Shown here piece after piece: positions 15,677 through 24,511 of a stretch of DNA of 64,000 nt. How positions within the stretch are numbered: position 1 is the first letter of the stretch; each line of letters starts with the position of its first letter. Origin of the DNA: CAZOKH01 sp964580315 (lineage in GTDB: Bacteria; Chloroflexota; Anaerolineae; Anaerolineales; Anaerolineaceae). A program made the translations under genes and the position numbers. The notes under the pieces were generated by a model, which was not told the DNA's origin, did no database searches, and saw only the letters and a list, made by a program, of their open reading frames with translations. The stretch spans positions 65,832-129,831 of the forward strand of contig CAZOKH010000002.1 in assembly GCA_964580315.1 (NCBI GenBank), given 5' to 3'.

Positions 15677-16231
15677 TCAAGCCGCGCGGCTTTTTCCAGC
15701 CCGAAACTCCATGCCCTTGTGCAGCGCCTGGATGTTGGCGGGCAGCATGGACTGGTGCCGTTCGGGCGTGTGATCTTTCAGCGCCTTTTCAACCACTTTC
15801 AGCGGCAGCACGGGCAATTCGGCCAGCAGCGCCCCCACCAGCAGCATATTGGCCATGCGGCGGTTGCCCATTTGCTCCGCTATCTCAGTGGCCGGAATTT
15901 CGATCACCTCGATATCCTTGCGCTGCACGGGGCGGTCAGTCATGGATGAATCCACCACCAGCACGCCGCCGGGTTTAACCGCGTCTTCATATTTATCCAG
16001 TGACGGCAGGTTCAGCACAATGGCTGCCTGCGGGTGCGCCACCATGGGCGAGCCAATCTCTTCGTTGGCAATGATCACGGTGCAGTTGGCTGTGCCGCCG
16101 CGCATTTCCGGTCCGTAGGATGGAATCCAGGTCACATCCATACCGGCATCCATGCCGGCATAGGCCAGCATTTGCCCGGCAAACAGCACACCCTGCCCGC
16201 CAAAACCAGCCAGAATGATTTCGGTCTGCAT
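15677..16231 (-). CDS. 2-oxoacid:ferredoxin oxidoreductase, gamma subunit
   Basis: The 184-residue protein is a pyruvate ferredoxin oxidoreductase gamma domain. It has MQTEIILAGFGGQGVLFAGQ at the start, YGPEMRGGTANCTVIIAN, then the fold's conserved P-Q-A-A-I-V-L-N. It forms part of the heterotetrameric enzyme that oxidatively decarboxylates a 2-oxoacid with CoA and reduces ferredoxin. It is the last gene of a tight minus-strand operon (delta, alpha, beta, gamma), with a 3-base gap from the beta gene. Length is normal. Confidence 0.92.
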   Translation of the reverse strand: MQTEIILAGFGGQGVLFAGQMLAYAGMDAGMDVTWIPSYGPEMRGGTANCTVIIANEEIGSPMVAHPQAAIVLNLPSLDKYEDAVKPGGVLVVDSSMTDRPVQRKDIEVIEIPATEIAEQMGNRRMANMLLVGALLAELPVLPLKVVEKALKDHTPERHQSMLPANIQALHKGMEFRAGKSRAA

Positions 16232-16234
16232 TGT

Positions 16235-17032
16235 TTAACCTCCCGTCCGCTCGCCCGCCAGGCGCGCCACTTCGGGGTGAACCTTATAGTCGTTCAGCGG
16301 GTAATAAGGCACCATCATCTCCTCAACCCACTCCAACGCCTGTTTGGGCGTCAGACCCCAATTGGTCGGGCAGGATGAAAGCAGTTCCACCATCGAAAAG
16401 CCCAGCCCGCGCGCCTGTGTTTCAAACGCCAGGCGGATGGCTTTTTTGGCTTTACGGATATTTTTGGGGTCGTGCAGGCTGCGGCGCACCACATAGCTGG
16501 CACCGTCGAGGGTGGCCAGCATTTCGGCAGCGCGCACCGGGAAGCCGCTCAGGTGCGTGTCGCGCCCTTGTACCGACGAGCTGGTTTTTTGTCCCGGCAG
16601 GGTGGTGGGCGCCATTTGCCCGCCGGTCATGGCAAAGTTGGCATTGTTGATGAAAATCACGGTGATATTTTCACTGCGTGCCGCGGCATGCACAATTTCA
16701 GCCGTACCAATCGACATCATGTCGCCGTCGCCCTGATAGGTGAATACGATATTGTCGGGCAGCACGCGCTTGATGCCGGTGGCCATGGCAGGGGCGCGCC
16801 CGTGCGGGGCTTCAACAAAATCCACGTCAAAATAGTTGTAAGAAAATGCGCTGCAGCCCACCGAAGCCACACCAATGGTGCGTTCGCGCAAGCCCATTTC
16901 ATCGATCACTTCAGCCACCAGGCGGTGAGCAATGCCGTGCGTGCAGCCCGGGCAATAATGCGTGATGGCATCCGTTAACGACTTGGGGCGGGAATATACA
17001 ATCTGTTCGATCTGGTTTTCCAGGGTAATCAT
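16235..17032 (-). CDS. 2-oxoacid:ferredoxin oxidoreductase, beta (thiamine diphosphate) subunit
   Basis: The 265-residue protein carries the TPP-binding domain. HYCPGCTHGIAH appears near the N-terminus, then GVASVGCSAFSYNYFDVDF, AMATGIKRVLPDNIVFTYQG, and the cofactor motif GDGDMMSIGTAE followed about 25 residues later by INNANFAMTGGQMAPTT. This subunit binds thiamine diphosphate and cleaves the C-C bond. The gene starts 12 bases after the alpha gene and is followed by gamma after 3 bases, so translation is probably coupled. Confidence 0.93.
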   Translation of the reverse strand: MITLENQIEQIVYSRPKSLTDAITHYCPGCTHGIAHRLVAEVIDEMGLRERTIGVASVGCSAFSYNYFDVDFVEAPHGRAPAMATGIKRVLPDNIVFTYQGDGDMMSIGTAEIVHAAARSENITVIFINNANFAMTGGQMAPTTLPGQKTSSSVQGRDTHLSGFPVRAAEMLATLDGASYVVRRSLHDPKNIRKAKKAIRLAFETQARGLGFSMVELLSSCPTNWGLTPKQALEWVEEMMVPYYPLNDYKVHPEVARLAGERTGG

Positions 17033-17044
17033 CCCATCCAGCTC

Positions 17045-18169
17045 CTAAAGGTTCAATTCTTTCATTCGGTGCAGCCAGCGGTCGCGCGGATGCCCCTCCA
17101 CCTGAACGGAAGTGCCAGCCAATTTAGCCAGGCGGCGAATTTCGTCCAAAATCTCATCGGGCATAGGCACTACCCCACCGGCGCGCCCATAGAACTCCAC
17201 CCGTGTGCGTCCCTGGGTGTTGATCAGCACATCTTCCAACATCTGTCCGCTGTTCATTTCCACCACCAGCAGGCCGTCCATCTGCTTTGCCAGCTCAGAC
17301 ACGGCTGCATCGGGAAAGGGACTGACCGTGATCGGCCGCAGCAAACCAACCGGGATACCCTCGGCGCGCGCCATGCGCACGGCTGAAAGGGCAATGCGCC
17401 CGGCGGTGCCAAACCCCACCACGGCAAAACGGGCATCATCCAGGTAATATTCGCGGCAGCGCACTTCAGCCGCCTTGATACGCTCCCAGCGCCGCAGCAG
17501 GCGCATGTTGAGCGTTTCCATATCAGGCGGATTAATATAGATGGAAGTAAGAATACGCCGCGGTCTTTCGTGTGCGCCGTGTACCGCCCATTCGGGCACG
17601 GTTGAACGCACCGGGCGCATGGGCGGCAGTTCAGCCGGTTCCATCATTTGCCCCAGGCTGCCGTCAATCAGCACCACCACAATGGCGCGGTACTTCTCCG
17701 CCAGGTCAAACGCCTGTGCGGTCAGGTCAATCAACTCCTGGATGTTGGCGGGCGCCAGCACAATGGGATGATAATCGCCGTGACCGCCGCCGTGCACAAT
17801 CTGGTTATAGTCGCCCTGCGCCGGGGCGATGTTTCCCAACCCCGGGCCGCCGCGCACCACATCCACCAGCACCATGGGCACTTCCGTGGCGGCAATGTAC
17901 GACATGCCTTCCATCATCAGGCTGACGCCCGGGCTGGAAGAGGATGACATGACCCGCGCACCGGTGCAGGCTGCGCCGTACACCATATTGATAGCCGCCA
18001 GCTCGCTTTCAGCCTGCACAAAAGCGCGCCCCAGTTCAGGCATGCGCTGCGACATCCATTCCAGCGCCTCGGTCTGCGGGGTGATGGGATAGCCAAAATA
18101 AGCCTGCAATCCTGAACGGATGGCGGCTTCAGCAAAAGCGATGTTTCCTTTTATCAGTTCTTTTGGCAT
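17045..18169 (-). CDS. vorB: 2-oxoacid:ferredoxin oxidoreductase, alpha subunit (VorB/KorA type)
   Basis: The 374-residue protein starts MPKELIKGNIAFAEAAIRSG and continues YFGYPITPQTEALEWMSQRM. Next come FVQAESELAAINMVYGAACT, GARVMSSSSSPGVSLMMEG and VRGGPGLGNIAPAQGDYNQI. This is the pattern of subunits usually called VorB or KorA (branched-chain 2-oxoacid or 2-oxoglutarate). The four separate subunits with a small delta ferredoxin favour a Vor/Kor enzyme over the fused pyruvate enzyme. The exact substrate cannot be fixed from sequence. It links carbon skeletons to low-potential electrons in anaerobic metabolism. Confidence 0.85.
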   Translation of the reverse strand: MPKELIKGNIAFAEAAIRSGLQAYFGYPITPQTEALEWMSQRMPELGRAFVQAESELAAINMVYGAACTGARVMSSSSSPGVSLMMEGMSYIAATEVPMVLVDVVRGGPGLGNIAPAQGDYNQIVHGGGHGDYHPIVLAPANIQELIDLTAQAFDLAEKYRAIVVVLIDGSLGQMMEPAELPPMRPVRSTVPEWAVHGAHERPRRILTSIYINPPDMETLNMRLLRRWERIKAAEVRCREYYLDDARFAVVGFGTAGRIALSAVRMARAEGIPVGLLRPITVSPFPDAAVSELAKQMDGLLVVEMNSGQMLEDVLINTQGRTRVEFYGRAGGVVPMPDEILDEIRRLAKLAGTSVQVEGHPRDRWLHRMKELNL

Positions 18170-18175
18170 GCTAAC

Positions 18176-18418
18176 CTATCCCCCGTCTGCCTTGCGTTCA
18201 GCCACTTCACGGAAAACCGTGATGGCCGCTTCCGGGCAGACCACCGCGCACACACCGCAGCCGGTGCAGCCGTCGGTGAACAACTCCGCCGGGTGAAATC
18301 CGCGCGCATTAAATCGGTCCATCGCCAGCCTGATCACATGCTGTGGACACGATTCGATGCATAACTCACACGCCTTGCAGTACAACTCATTGACTTCAAT
18401 TCTTCCCTTGGGGGGCAT
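18176..18418 (-). CDS. 2[4Fe-4S] ferredoxin (delta) subunit of the oxidoreductase
   Basis: The 80-residue protein has two complete iron-sulfur cluster motifs: CKACELCIESCP (about residues 14-25) and CTGCGVCAVVCP (about 50-61). It transfers electrons from the thiamine site to free ferredoxin. It is the first gene of the operon and ends 6 bases before the alpha gene. It begins MPPKGRIEVNELYCKACELC. About 90 bases separate it from the membrane protein gene upstream, which may be a separate transcript. Confidence 0.92.
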   Translation of the reverse strand: MPPKGRIEVNELYCKACELCIESCPQHVIRLAMDRFNARGFHPAELFTDGCTGCGVCAVVCPEAAITVFREVAERKADGG

Positions 18419-18507
18419 TAAGCCTTTCCTCCTGCTTGGAATGAGTAGTTGTTATGCAAACATCATTGCATATTCATTATACTCTCATGGGGTTTGAACG
18501 AGAAATG

Positions 18508-20472
18508 CTACCTGGCAACAACCTGCCAGCCGTTTTGGATAGCTCTCAGGGTGAATTCAGGTTTGCAGCCAGCCAGGTAATGGAACATGGTGTGGACGAA
18601 CAGGATCACTCCTCCCATCTCCAATATTTCTTCCATCATCATGGTCAGGTTATAGTAGCGCGAATTGGCGCCTTCCAGCACCCCCATCCAACCGCTGACC
18701 ACTTCCATGCCCGCTGCGCCGCCAATATACACCACCGCAGAAACAAGGAAGAAAACCTTCTGATAACCGGGCAGGCGCAGCCAGAAGCGCAGATAAACCA
18801 GGCCCAGCAGCGCCAGCACAGGTATTAGCGGCACAAACCAGAAGTAATTTTGCAAATCCTCCGAGACGCTTTCCAGGCGGTAAACATAAACCAGTGAATT
18901 ATGCAGACTGGCAGCTTCATCCAGCGCCAGGATGAAGAAAACTGCTGCAATTCCCAGCCAGCCGCCCTTGTTTTTCTGATCAACAGCCGAAACCCAGGCC
19001 GAAACGACAGTTACGCTAATTAGCAGGAAAGTGGAAAAGAAATTGGGAAAGGCGGTTTCCATATCCATATCGAATATTTTGGAGAGTAGAGACCAGGTGT
19101 TTTTGGATAGCAATTCACGAGCCGGCGGATAGAGATTGTGCAGCTCAACTACCAGGCTAATTAGCAATAGCGCCAGGGCAATGCCTGCCAGCGCCGCGGC
19201 GGGCTGCCAGAATTTCAGCCGCACGGTTGGTTTTTCAGCCAGCGCTGCAATTGCGCCGCGCGGCAGAATGGCAAAACGGGTCACCGAAATCTTTTCAACC
19301 AGTATTTCTGCCAGCGTGTATGAAAACAGCAGAATACCACCCATTTCCAGGGTTTCTTCCAACACTTTTACCAGTTCGGTGATGAAATTTGGATCACCGG
19401 CCGCCTGCACCAGCGCCAGCCTGCACACATTGGCAGCCATTGCCCCGCCCGCATACAACCCGGCTGCCAGCCAGATGTTCCGCTGCATGCGCGCCGGCAG
19501 GCTCTTCAACAGCGGCCAACACCACCAGGCCAGCAAAACCAGCAGCGGCAGCAGCACCACAAACCAGGCACTGCGCCACATTCCGGTTAATTGCAGCGCC
19601 TGGCGCAGTGGAAGGATCAAATAACGATGCAGATCGGCAATTTCATCCATCGCCAGCAGGAAAAAGACAATGCTTAACACCCGCCAGCGGGCTGCAAAGG
19701 GCAATTTGTCCCTGGCATACCCCGCCGCCAGCCATGCCAGCAAACCGGTGCAGAATAACAACAGCAAAGCATTAAAAAAGGTGGGAACGTTGTTCTCATA
19801 TCCCATATTAAATTTAATGATGTAATCATTAATGGCCCGCTGTGTCAGGTAACGTTCCAGTAATTCAACAGGAACCCGGTAACTCAGCAGCACCACGCCG
19901 ATGGCGGCAATCACCAGCAGCGCCAGCACAAACAGCAGCGCCAGGTGAACCTGTCCAAAATCGAGCAGGATATCTGCGCCGGCGGAAGCCAGCCTTTGCC
20001 GGTTAAGGCGGCTGTGCCACACCACTGCCGCCGCCAGGGTTTGAAGGCAGACCACCAGTCCCCACACCAGCAGCGGCAGCAGGCGCAGGCGCAGTTCCGC
20101 CTCATGAATATTCAACACCGCCAGGATGGCAAACAACGCCAGCAGGGTTGCCGTCAGCGCGGTCAGTAAAACGACAAGCACCAGCGATGGTCTTGACAGC
20201 CACCGCCGCAGCGCCTGCCGCAATGCTTCAACCCGGGCAGCGCCCCGGTAAAAGCCCAACGCAGCCAGTCCGAAAGCCAGCCCCGCCCCCAGCAAGAATG
20301 CCATGATAGCCACCCGTGTGGAAGAGTAACCCAGCAGCCAGGCATTCTTCGGGTCGCCGGGAATAGCCATCATCACTGCCAACGCCAGCGCGCTTTCCAG
20401 CGCAACCGCCAGGCAGAAAATATCCAGTCTTAAGAACATCGATAAGGTTGGTTCAACGGGTTTTGTTTGCAT
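18508..20472 (-). CDS. Large polytopic membrane protein, internally duplicated, unknown family (paralogue B)
   Basis: I do not recognise this 654-residue protein. It is mostly hydrophobic, with roughly 14-16 predicted helices. It has two repeats of one module: FFLLAMDEIADLH ... LEETLEMGGILLFSYTL in the first half and FFILALDEAASLH ... MMEEILEMGGVILFVHTM in the second. Each module therefore carries D-E-x3-L-H and E-E-x2-E-M-G-G-x-[IL]-L-F within or next to membrane segments. The N-terminus has IPGDPKNAWLLG, also found in the paralogue upstream. Conserved acidic and His residues in a membrane context suggest an intramembrane enzyme or metal/ion site, but that is inference. It lies 36 bases downstream of its paralogue, in one operon with a two-component system. 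Confidence 0.75.
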   Translation of the reverse strand: MQTKPVEPTLSMFLRLDIFCLAVALESALALAVMMAIPGDPKNAWLLGYSSTRVAIMAFLLGAGLAFGLAALGFYRGAARVEALRQALRRWLSRPSLVLVVLLTALTATLLALFAILAVLNIHEAELRLRLLPLLVWGLVVCLQTLAAAVVWHSRLNRQRLASAGADILLDFGQVHLALLFVLALLVIAAIGVVLLSYRVPVELLERYLTQRAINDYIIKFNMGYENNVPTFFNALLLLFCTGLLAWLAAGYARDKLPFAARWRVLSIVFFLLAMDEIADLHRYLILPLRQALQLTGMWRSAWFVVLLPLLVLLAWWCWPLLKSLPARMQRNIWLAAGLYAGGAMAANVCRLALVQAAGDPNFITELVKVLEETLEMGGILLFSYTLAEILVEKISVTRFAILPRGAIAALAEKPTVRLKFWQPAAALAGIALALLLISLVVELHNLYPPARELLSKNTWSLLSKIFDMDMETAFPNFFSTFLLISVTVVSAWVSAVDQKNKGGWLGIAAVFFILALDEAASLHNSLVYVYRLESVSEDLQNYFWFVPLIPVLALLGLVYLRFWLRLPGYQKVFFLVSAVVYIGGAAGMEVVSGWMGVLEGANSRYYNLTMMMEEILEMGGVILFVHTMFHYLAGCKPEFTLRAIQNGWQVVAR

Positions 20473-20508
20473 GCAGTATCCGATTATACCGGTTCACAAG
20501 CCCACACA

Positions 20509-22491
20509 TCAGGCAGCTTCCTTCAGCGCTTGCGATTGATTCGTTATAAGCACCTTGAATTGCGGCTGCCAGTGAGCCATGTAATGCAGCAGCGTCAAAA
20601 TGAAGAGAATCATGCCCCCCATTTCCATCATCTCTTCCACCAGCATGGCCAGGTTGTAAGCCAGAGAATTGACACCCTGCAATTCGTCAAAGCAGCCGCT
20701 GACTGCCTCCATGCCGATCACGCCAACCAGGTAAATGATTGCAGAGACAATAAAGAAGATTTTTTCAAAGGTGGGCAGGCGCAGCCAGAAACGCAGGTAA
20801 ATCAATCCAAACACCGCCAGCGCCGGGATCACCGGGATGTACCAGGCATAGTGCAAAATGCCGCTGGGCTGCCCCGAAGCCGTGACCACATCGAACAACA
20901 ATTCGTGCAGGCTGGAGGCTTCATCGATAGACAGGAACAGGAAGACAATCGCCAGCCCCATCCAGCCGGGGTCAGTCGCCCCGCGCTGCACAGCGATGAA
21001 ATACAGCAAGGTGGTCACAATGAGCAGAAGGAGGAAGGAAAAATACGTCGGAATAGCTGACTCGACTTCCAGGTTGAATGCGTCAAACAAGGTTTGGCGC
21101 ATTTCCCACGACAGCACGTTTTGCAGCCCCTGAAATTTGGGAGCGTAATCGATTAGATAGAGAACAACATTCACCAGCACGAAGAAACCCGCCGCAGCCG
21201 CCAGTTTTGAAGGCAAATTGCGAACTGAAAGATTTACCGTTTCATCGGACGGTAACTGGCCGCGGGTTTGAGCCTTGCGAGTTACCTCAAAATTTATCCC
21301 CGGCAGAAAAACCGGCATCAGTTCAACAGCCACCGAACTGAACAACCACACGCTGATGAACTCCGCAGCACGTTCAGCAGAGCGCCACAATGCGGTGCTC
21401 AAATCATACATCCCGAACTGCAGCGCTGCCAACTCGCCCAACAGGTTCATGCCAATCACCCCGCCGGCGCCAATCAGCGCTCCAGCGATCAGGCGGCGCA
21501 TCTGCGAGCGGGTCAATCCGTGCAGCGCCGGCAGGCTCCATAAAATCACCACCAGAAGCACCGGCAGCAGGGGCAAATACCAGGCGTTTTGCCACATCCC
21601 CTGCAAATGCAGGGCGCTGCGAATGGGTGCAATGGCGTGTTTTTGCAGAAAGGCAATCTCATTTAACGAAAAAAATAGGGCGACAATCCCCAGGGCAGTC
21701 CAGCGTCCCGCAGTCGGGTTATTCTGCTGCCGGCATCCGCGGGCGATCCAGAACAACTGCACAGCCAGAACCAGCAGAATCAAGGCGGCGTAGGTGTTGG
21801 GCAGGTTGTTTTCAAATCCCAGGTTGAACTTGATGTGCAGGGTAACAAAATCTTTGGCTGAAATAAAACGTTCCAGCAAATCGGGTGACATGCGATGAGC
21901 TGCCAGTTGTACCGCTGTACCCACCAGCAACAAAAGTACGCCGCAATATACCAGCACCCAATGCAAACCTTTTGGGTCAATGGGCGCCAACCCGGCGCGG
22001 CTTTTTTGTCGGGTTTTCAAATGGTTTCGCCACACAAAAACCGAAAAGACCAGCAATTGCAGGCAGAAAAACAACCCCCACACCAGCGGCGGCAGCAGGC
22101 GGGTCATCAGGTCAAAGCCCAGCATGCGGCGAAAAGCCGGCGCAATTCCCCATAACGCCGCACCCATTCCCAGCAGCGCCGAAACGGTCAGCAAAATGGC
22201 CGGCGCCGGGCGGGTGAGACCCGCCGCAATTTGCATCTGCCAGGCTGCAGCGCGTTGGCCGCCTTTGCGCAGCCAGAGGAACGCCCCGCCAAAGATCAAT
22301 GCGAAGACCAGGAACAACAGGATGATGAAAACCCGTGTACGTGAAAAACCGAGCAGCCAGGCGTTCTTGGGGTCGCCCGGGATAACCAGCATCACCAAAA
22401 ACGCCAGCACGCTTTCCAGCGCCGCCGCCAGGCAAAACCATTTCATCTGCAACAACGAGGTTGAGGTCGAATTTTCTTGAGGTTCGCGCAT
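20509..22491 (-). CDS. Large polytopic membrane protein, internally duplicated, unknown family (paralogue A)
   Basis: This 660-residue paralogue of the next gene shares IPGDPKNAWLLGFSRTRV near the N-terminus and the two-module plan. The second module is well kept (FLFLSIDEASSLHELLFDVV ... LVEEMMEMGGMILFILTLLH). The first has drifted: LFFSLNEIAFLQKH has Asn-Glu for Asp-Glu and Gln for His, and AERAAEFISVWLF replaces the E-E-x2-E-M-G-G element. So in this copy only one module keeps the full set of polar residues. GL[IV]YLRFWLRLP is nearly identical in both paralogues. It begins 9 bases after the response regulator stop, so it is almost certainly in the same operon. Function unknown. Confidence 0.75.
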   Translation of the reverse strand: MREPQENSTSTSLLQMKWFCLAAALESVLAFLVMLVIPGDPKNAWLLGFSRTRVFIILLFLVFALIFGGAFLWLRKGGQRAAAWQMQIAAGLTRPAPAILLTVSALLGMGAALWGIAPAFRRMLGFDLMTRLLPPLVWGLFFCLQLLVFSVFVWRNHLKTRQKSRAGLAPIDPKGLHWVLVYCGVLLLLVGTAVQLAAHRMSPDLLERFISAKDFVTLHIKFNLGFENNLPNTYAALILLVLAVQLFWIARGCRQQNNPTAGRWTALGIVALFFSLNEIAFLQKHAIAPIRSALHLQGMWQNAWYLPLLPVLLVVILWSLPALHGLTRSQMRRLIAGALIGAGGVIGMNLLGELAALQFGMYDLSTALWRSAERAAEFISVWLFSSVAVELMPVFLPGINFEVTRKAQTRGQLPSDETVNLSVRNLPSKLAAAAGFFVLVNVVLYLIDYAPKFQGLQNVLSWEMRQTLFDAFNLEVESAIPTYFSFLLLLIVTTLLYFIAVQRGATDPGWMGLAIVFLFLSIDEASSLHELLFDVVTASGQPSGILHYAWYIPVIPALAVFGLIYLRFWLRLPTFEKIFFIVSAIIYLVGVIGMEAVSGCFDELQGVNSLAYNLAMLVEEMMEMGGMILFILTLLHYMAHWQPQFKVLITNQSQALKEAA

Positions 22492-22500
22492 GGAGACTAT

Positions 22501-23154
22501 TTATATCTCGTTTAAGTCCACCAGTCCATAGCGCAAGGCGGCAATGGCGGCCTGGGTGCGGTCAGAAACCCCCAGTTTGGTGAAGATGACGCTGGTGTAA
22601 TTGCGCACCGTACCTTCGGAAAGAAAAAGCTGCTGGGCAATTTCAGCATTCGAGAATCCGCGCGCCAGCAGTTGCAGCACCTCAAATTCACGCTCACTAA
22701 ACAGGTCGCCCGGTTCGCGCTTGACACGCGGTGCATTTTGCACCACACTGTTCAGCAGTTTGCCCGCCACTGCAGGATCAATGTAAGAAGCACCGGCCGC
22801 TGTACCCTTGATGGCCTGGATCAGTTCCTGGCGGGGAGTATCTTTCAGCAAATAACCTGACGCCCCGCTGCGAATGGCGTCGAACACCCATTCATCCTCA
22901 TCATAAGTGGTCAACACCAGCACGCGCGTAGATGGAAATTTCTCACGGATGCGCCGTGTGGCATGAATTCCGTTGACGCCCGGCATTTTCAAATCCATCA
23001 ACACCACGTCGGGAGCCGCCATTTCGGTAATTTCCAGGGCTTCAGCCCCGTCATGTGCAATGCCGATCACATCAATATCGGGGTCGCCGTCAATGATTTT
23101 TTGCAACCCTTCGCATACGATTTCTTGATCATCACAGATCAAAACTTTTATCAT
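22501..23154 (-). CDS. NarL/LuxR-family response regulator
   Basis: The 217-residue protein has a receiver domain with acidic pocket DD (8-9), phospho-acceptor Asp54 in VVLMDLKMPGVNG, Thr in VLVLTTYDEDEW, and Lys in GYLLKDTPRQEL. A C-terminal LuxR-type helix-turn-helix follows (FSEREFEVLQLLARGFSNAE, then IAQQLFLSEGTVRNYTSVIF). It would be phosphorylated by the kinase encoded just upstream, whose gene it overlaps by 23 bases. The immediately downstream membrane protein genes are the obvious, but untested, targets. The order sensor-regulator-effector on one strand suggests a self-contained signalling operon. Confidence 0.93.
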   Translation of the reverse strand: MIKVLICDDQEIVCEGLQKIIDGDPDIDVIGIAHDGAEALEITEMAAPDVVLMDLKMPGVNGIHATRRIREKFPSTRVLVLTTYDEDEWVFDAIRSGASGYLLKDTPRQELIQAIKGTAAGASYIDPAVAGKLLNSVVQNAPRVKREPGDLFSEREFEVLQLLARGFSNAEIAQQLFLSEGTVRNYTSVIFTKLGVSDRTQAAIAALRYGLVDLNEI

Positions 23155-24406
23155 GTCGTCCGTCCAGTGTAAATCGTACGATTGTGCCCTGATTGGGCTG
23201 GCTGACCACCTTCAACTCGCCGCCCACCATGGCCGCCCGTTCCTGCATGCCCTTCATGCCCAGGCGGTCGCTGTCGTTCAAAACCGCGGGATCAAAGCCG
23301 CGCCCGTCATCGCTGATCACCAGCACCAGTTGTTGATTGAACCATCCCAGTTGAATGAACGCCTTGCGCGCTTCGGCATGCCGCACCACGTTTTCCAGCG
23401 CCTCCTGGGTAATACGGTAAATGGCTTGCTCGGCTGCCGGTGAAATTCCTTCCAGCGCGTCCGGAATTTCACATTCCAGATGCAGGCCTGCCCGGTCAGC
23501 CACTTTGCGTGCCATGGTCTTCAAAGCCAGGCTCAAACCCAGGTCGTCCAGTTGTGTGGCGCGCAAATCCTTCAAGGCGCGGCGCGTGTCGGTCAGCCCA
23601 TTGCGGGTGGCCTGCAAAGTCTGATCAAGCATAGACTGCGCTTCACCCTGTTTGGGCTCCAGGATGGTCTTCATGGCTTCCAATTGCACCGCAATGCCGC
23701 TGAGCGTGTGCGCCAGGGTATCGTGCAGTTCGCGCGCCAGGCGGTTGCGCTCGCGGCTGATGCCCAGTTGCTCCAGCGTGATGGCATATTGCCCCAGCTT
23801 CAGGTTGGCCTGGGTCAGCGCCTTGCGCTGTTCGCGCTGGGTGGTCATCAACTCCGTCACCATGTAGCCCACCGCCACCATTGAAATGGTGCGGATGAAC
23901 AACACCGCGATGATCGGCAGCACGCTGCGCTCGACACCGCCGCGTTCCAGCAGCACCAGCATGGTGTCCAGCAGGGCGGTTAGGGCCGAATAGCTCACCA
24001 CAATTTTAAAACTATACTGCCAGGCAATCAACACCAGCGGCACCAGCAGCAGCGGGATCAATTCCCAGGCATAGGCGATCATGGTGAAGGTGTCGCTCTG
24101 CGCCGGCCCGCTGCGGTAGAGGCGGTTGCTGAGAATGGGTGCCACCGTGGCAATGAACAGCGCCAGCGGCAGGTAATATTGCTTCAGTTTCTCGCGCAGC
24201 CAGGGAAATGAAAGATAAAAAAACAGCGCGACGGCTTCAATCAGGATAATGAAATAGTGATTCTGGGGCAGCGCTGATGTTGTGACGCTGGCGCCTTCAA
24301 ACGAAAGCACCACGCCAAACAACACAATGGCTTCCAACACAGAGAATAACCGGAAGATACGCAGCAATCCCGGCTCGATATTTATATGTTCCATAAAATG
24401 AATCAT
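23132..24406 (-). CDS. Membrane sensor histidine kinase (HisKA_3 / HATPase_c)
   Basis: The 424-residue kinase has about six N-terminal membrane helices (residues 15-185) with little extracellular sequence. A coiled segment and an H-box ERNRLARELHDTLAHTL with His228 follow, typical of HisKA_3 kinases that pair with NarL regulators. The ATPase domain has the N-box QEALENVVRHAEA and G-boxes SDDGRGFDP and LGMKGMQERAAMVGGEL. The compact membrane domain suggests sensing in or at the membrane. A start at Met5 (24394) is also possible. It is the first gene of the minus-strand operon and diverges from the restriction-modification gene. Confidence 0.92.
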   Translation of the reverse strand: MIHFMEHINIEPGLLRIFRLFSVLEAIVLFGVVLSFEGASVTTSALPQNHYFIILIEAVALFFYLSFPWLREKLKQYYLPLALFIATVAPILSNRLYRSGPAQSDTFTMIAYAWELIPLLLVPLVLIAWQYSFKIVVSYSALTALLDTMLVLLERGGVERSVLPIIAVLFIRTISMVAVGYMVTELMTTQREQRKALTQANLKLGQYAITLEQLGISRERNRLARELHDTLAHTLSGIAVQLEAMKTILEPKQGEAQSMLDQTLQATRNGLTDTRRALKDLRATQLDDLGLSLALKTMARKVADRAGLHLECEIPDALEGISPAAEQAIYRITQEALENVVRHAEARKAFIQLGWFNQQLVLVISDDGRGFDPAVLNDSDRLGMKGMQERAAMVGGELKVVSQPNQGTIVRFTLDGRHDKSFDL

Positions 24407-24511
24407 ATCACACCCATGTCACGAGTAATTCAATCCTTACTATTATCAATCTTTCTTTCCAATGCTATGTATAATATGAGTAGATCACTTGTTCGCTTAT
24501 TATTTCTTCAT

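Noticed and set aside
15677..18418. Naming the oxidoreductase pyruvate:ferredoxin oxidoreductase.
   Set aside because: The four separate subunits and the alpha subunit text fit Vor/Kor enzymes better; the substrate cannot be fixed from sequence.
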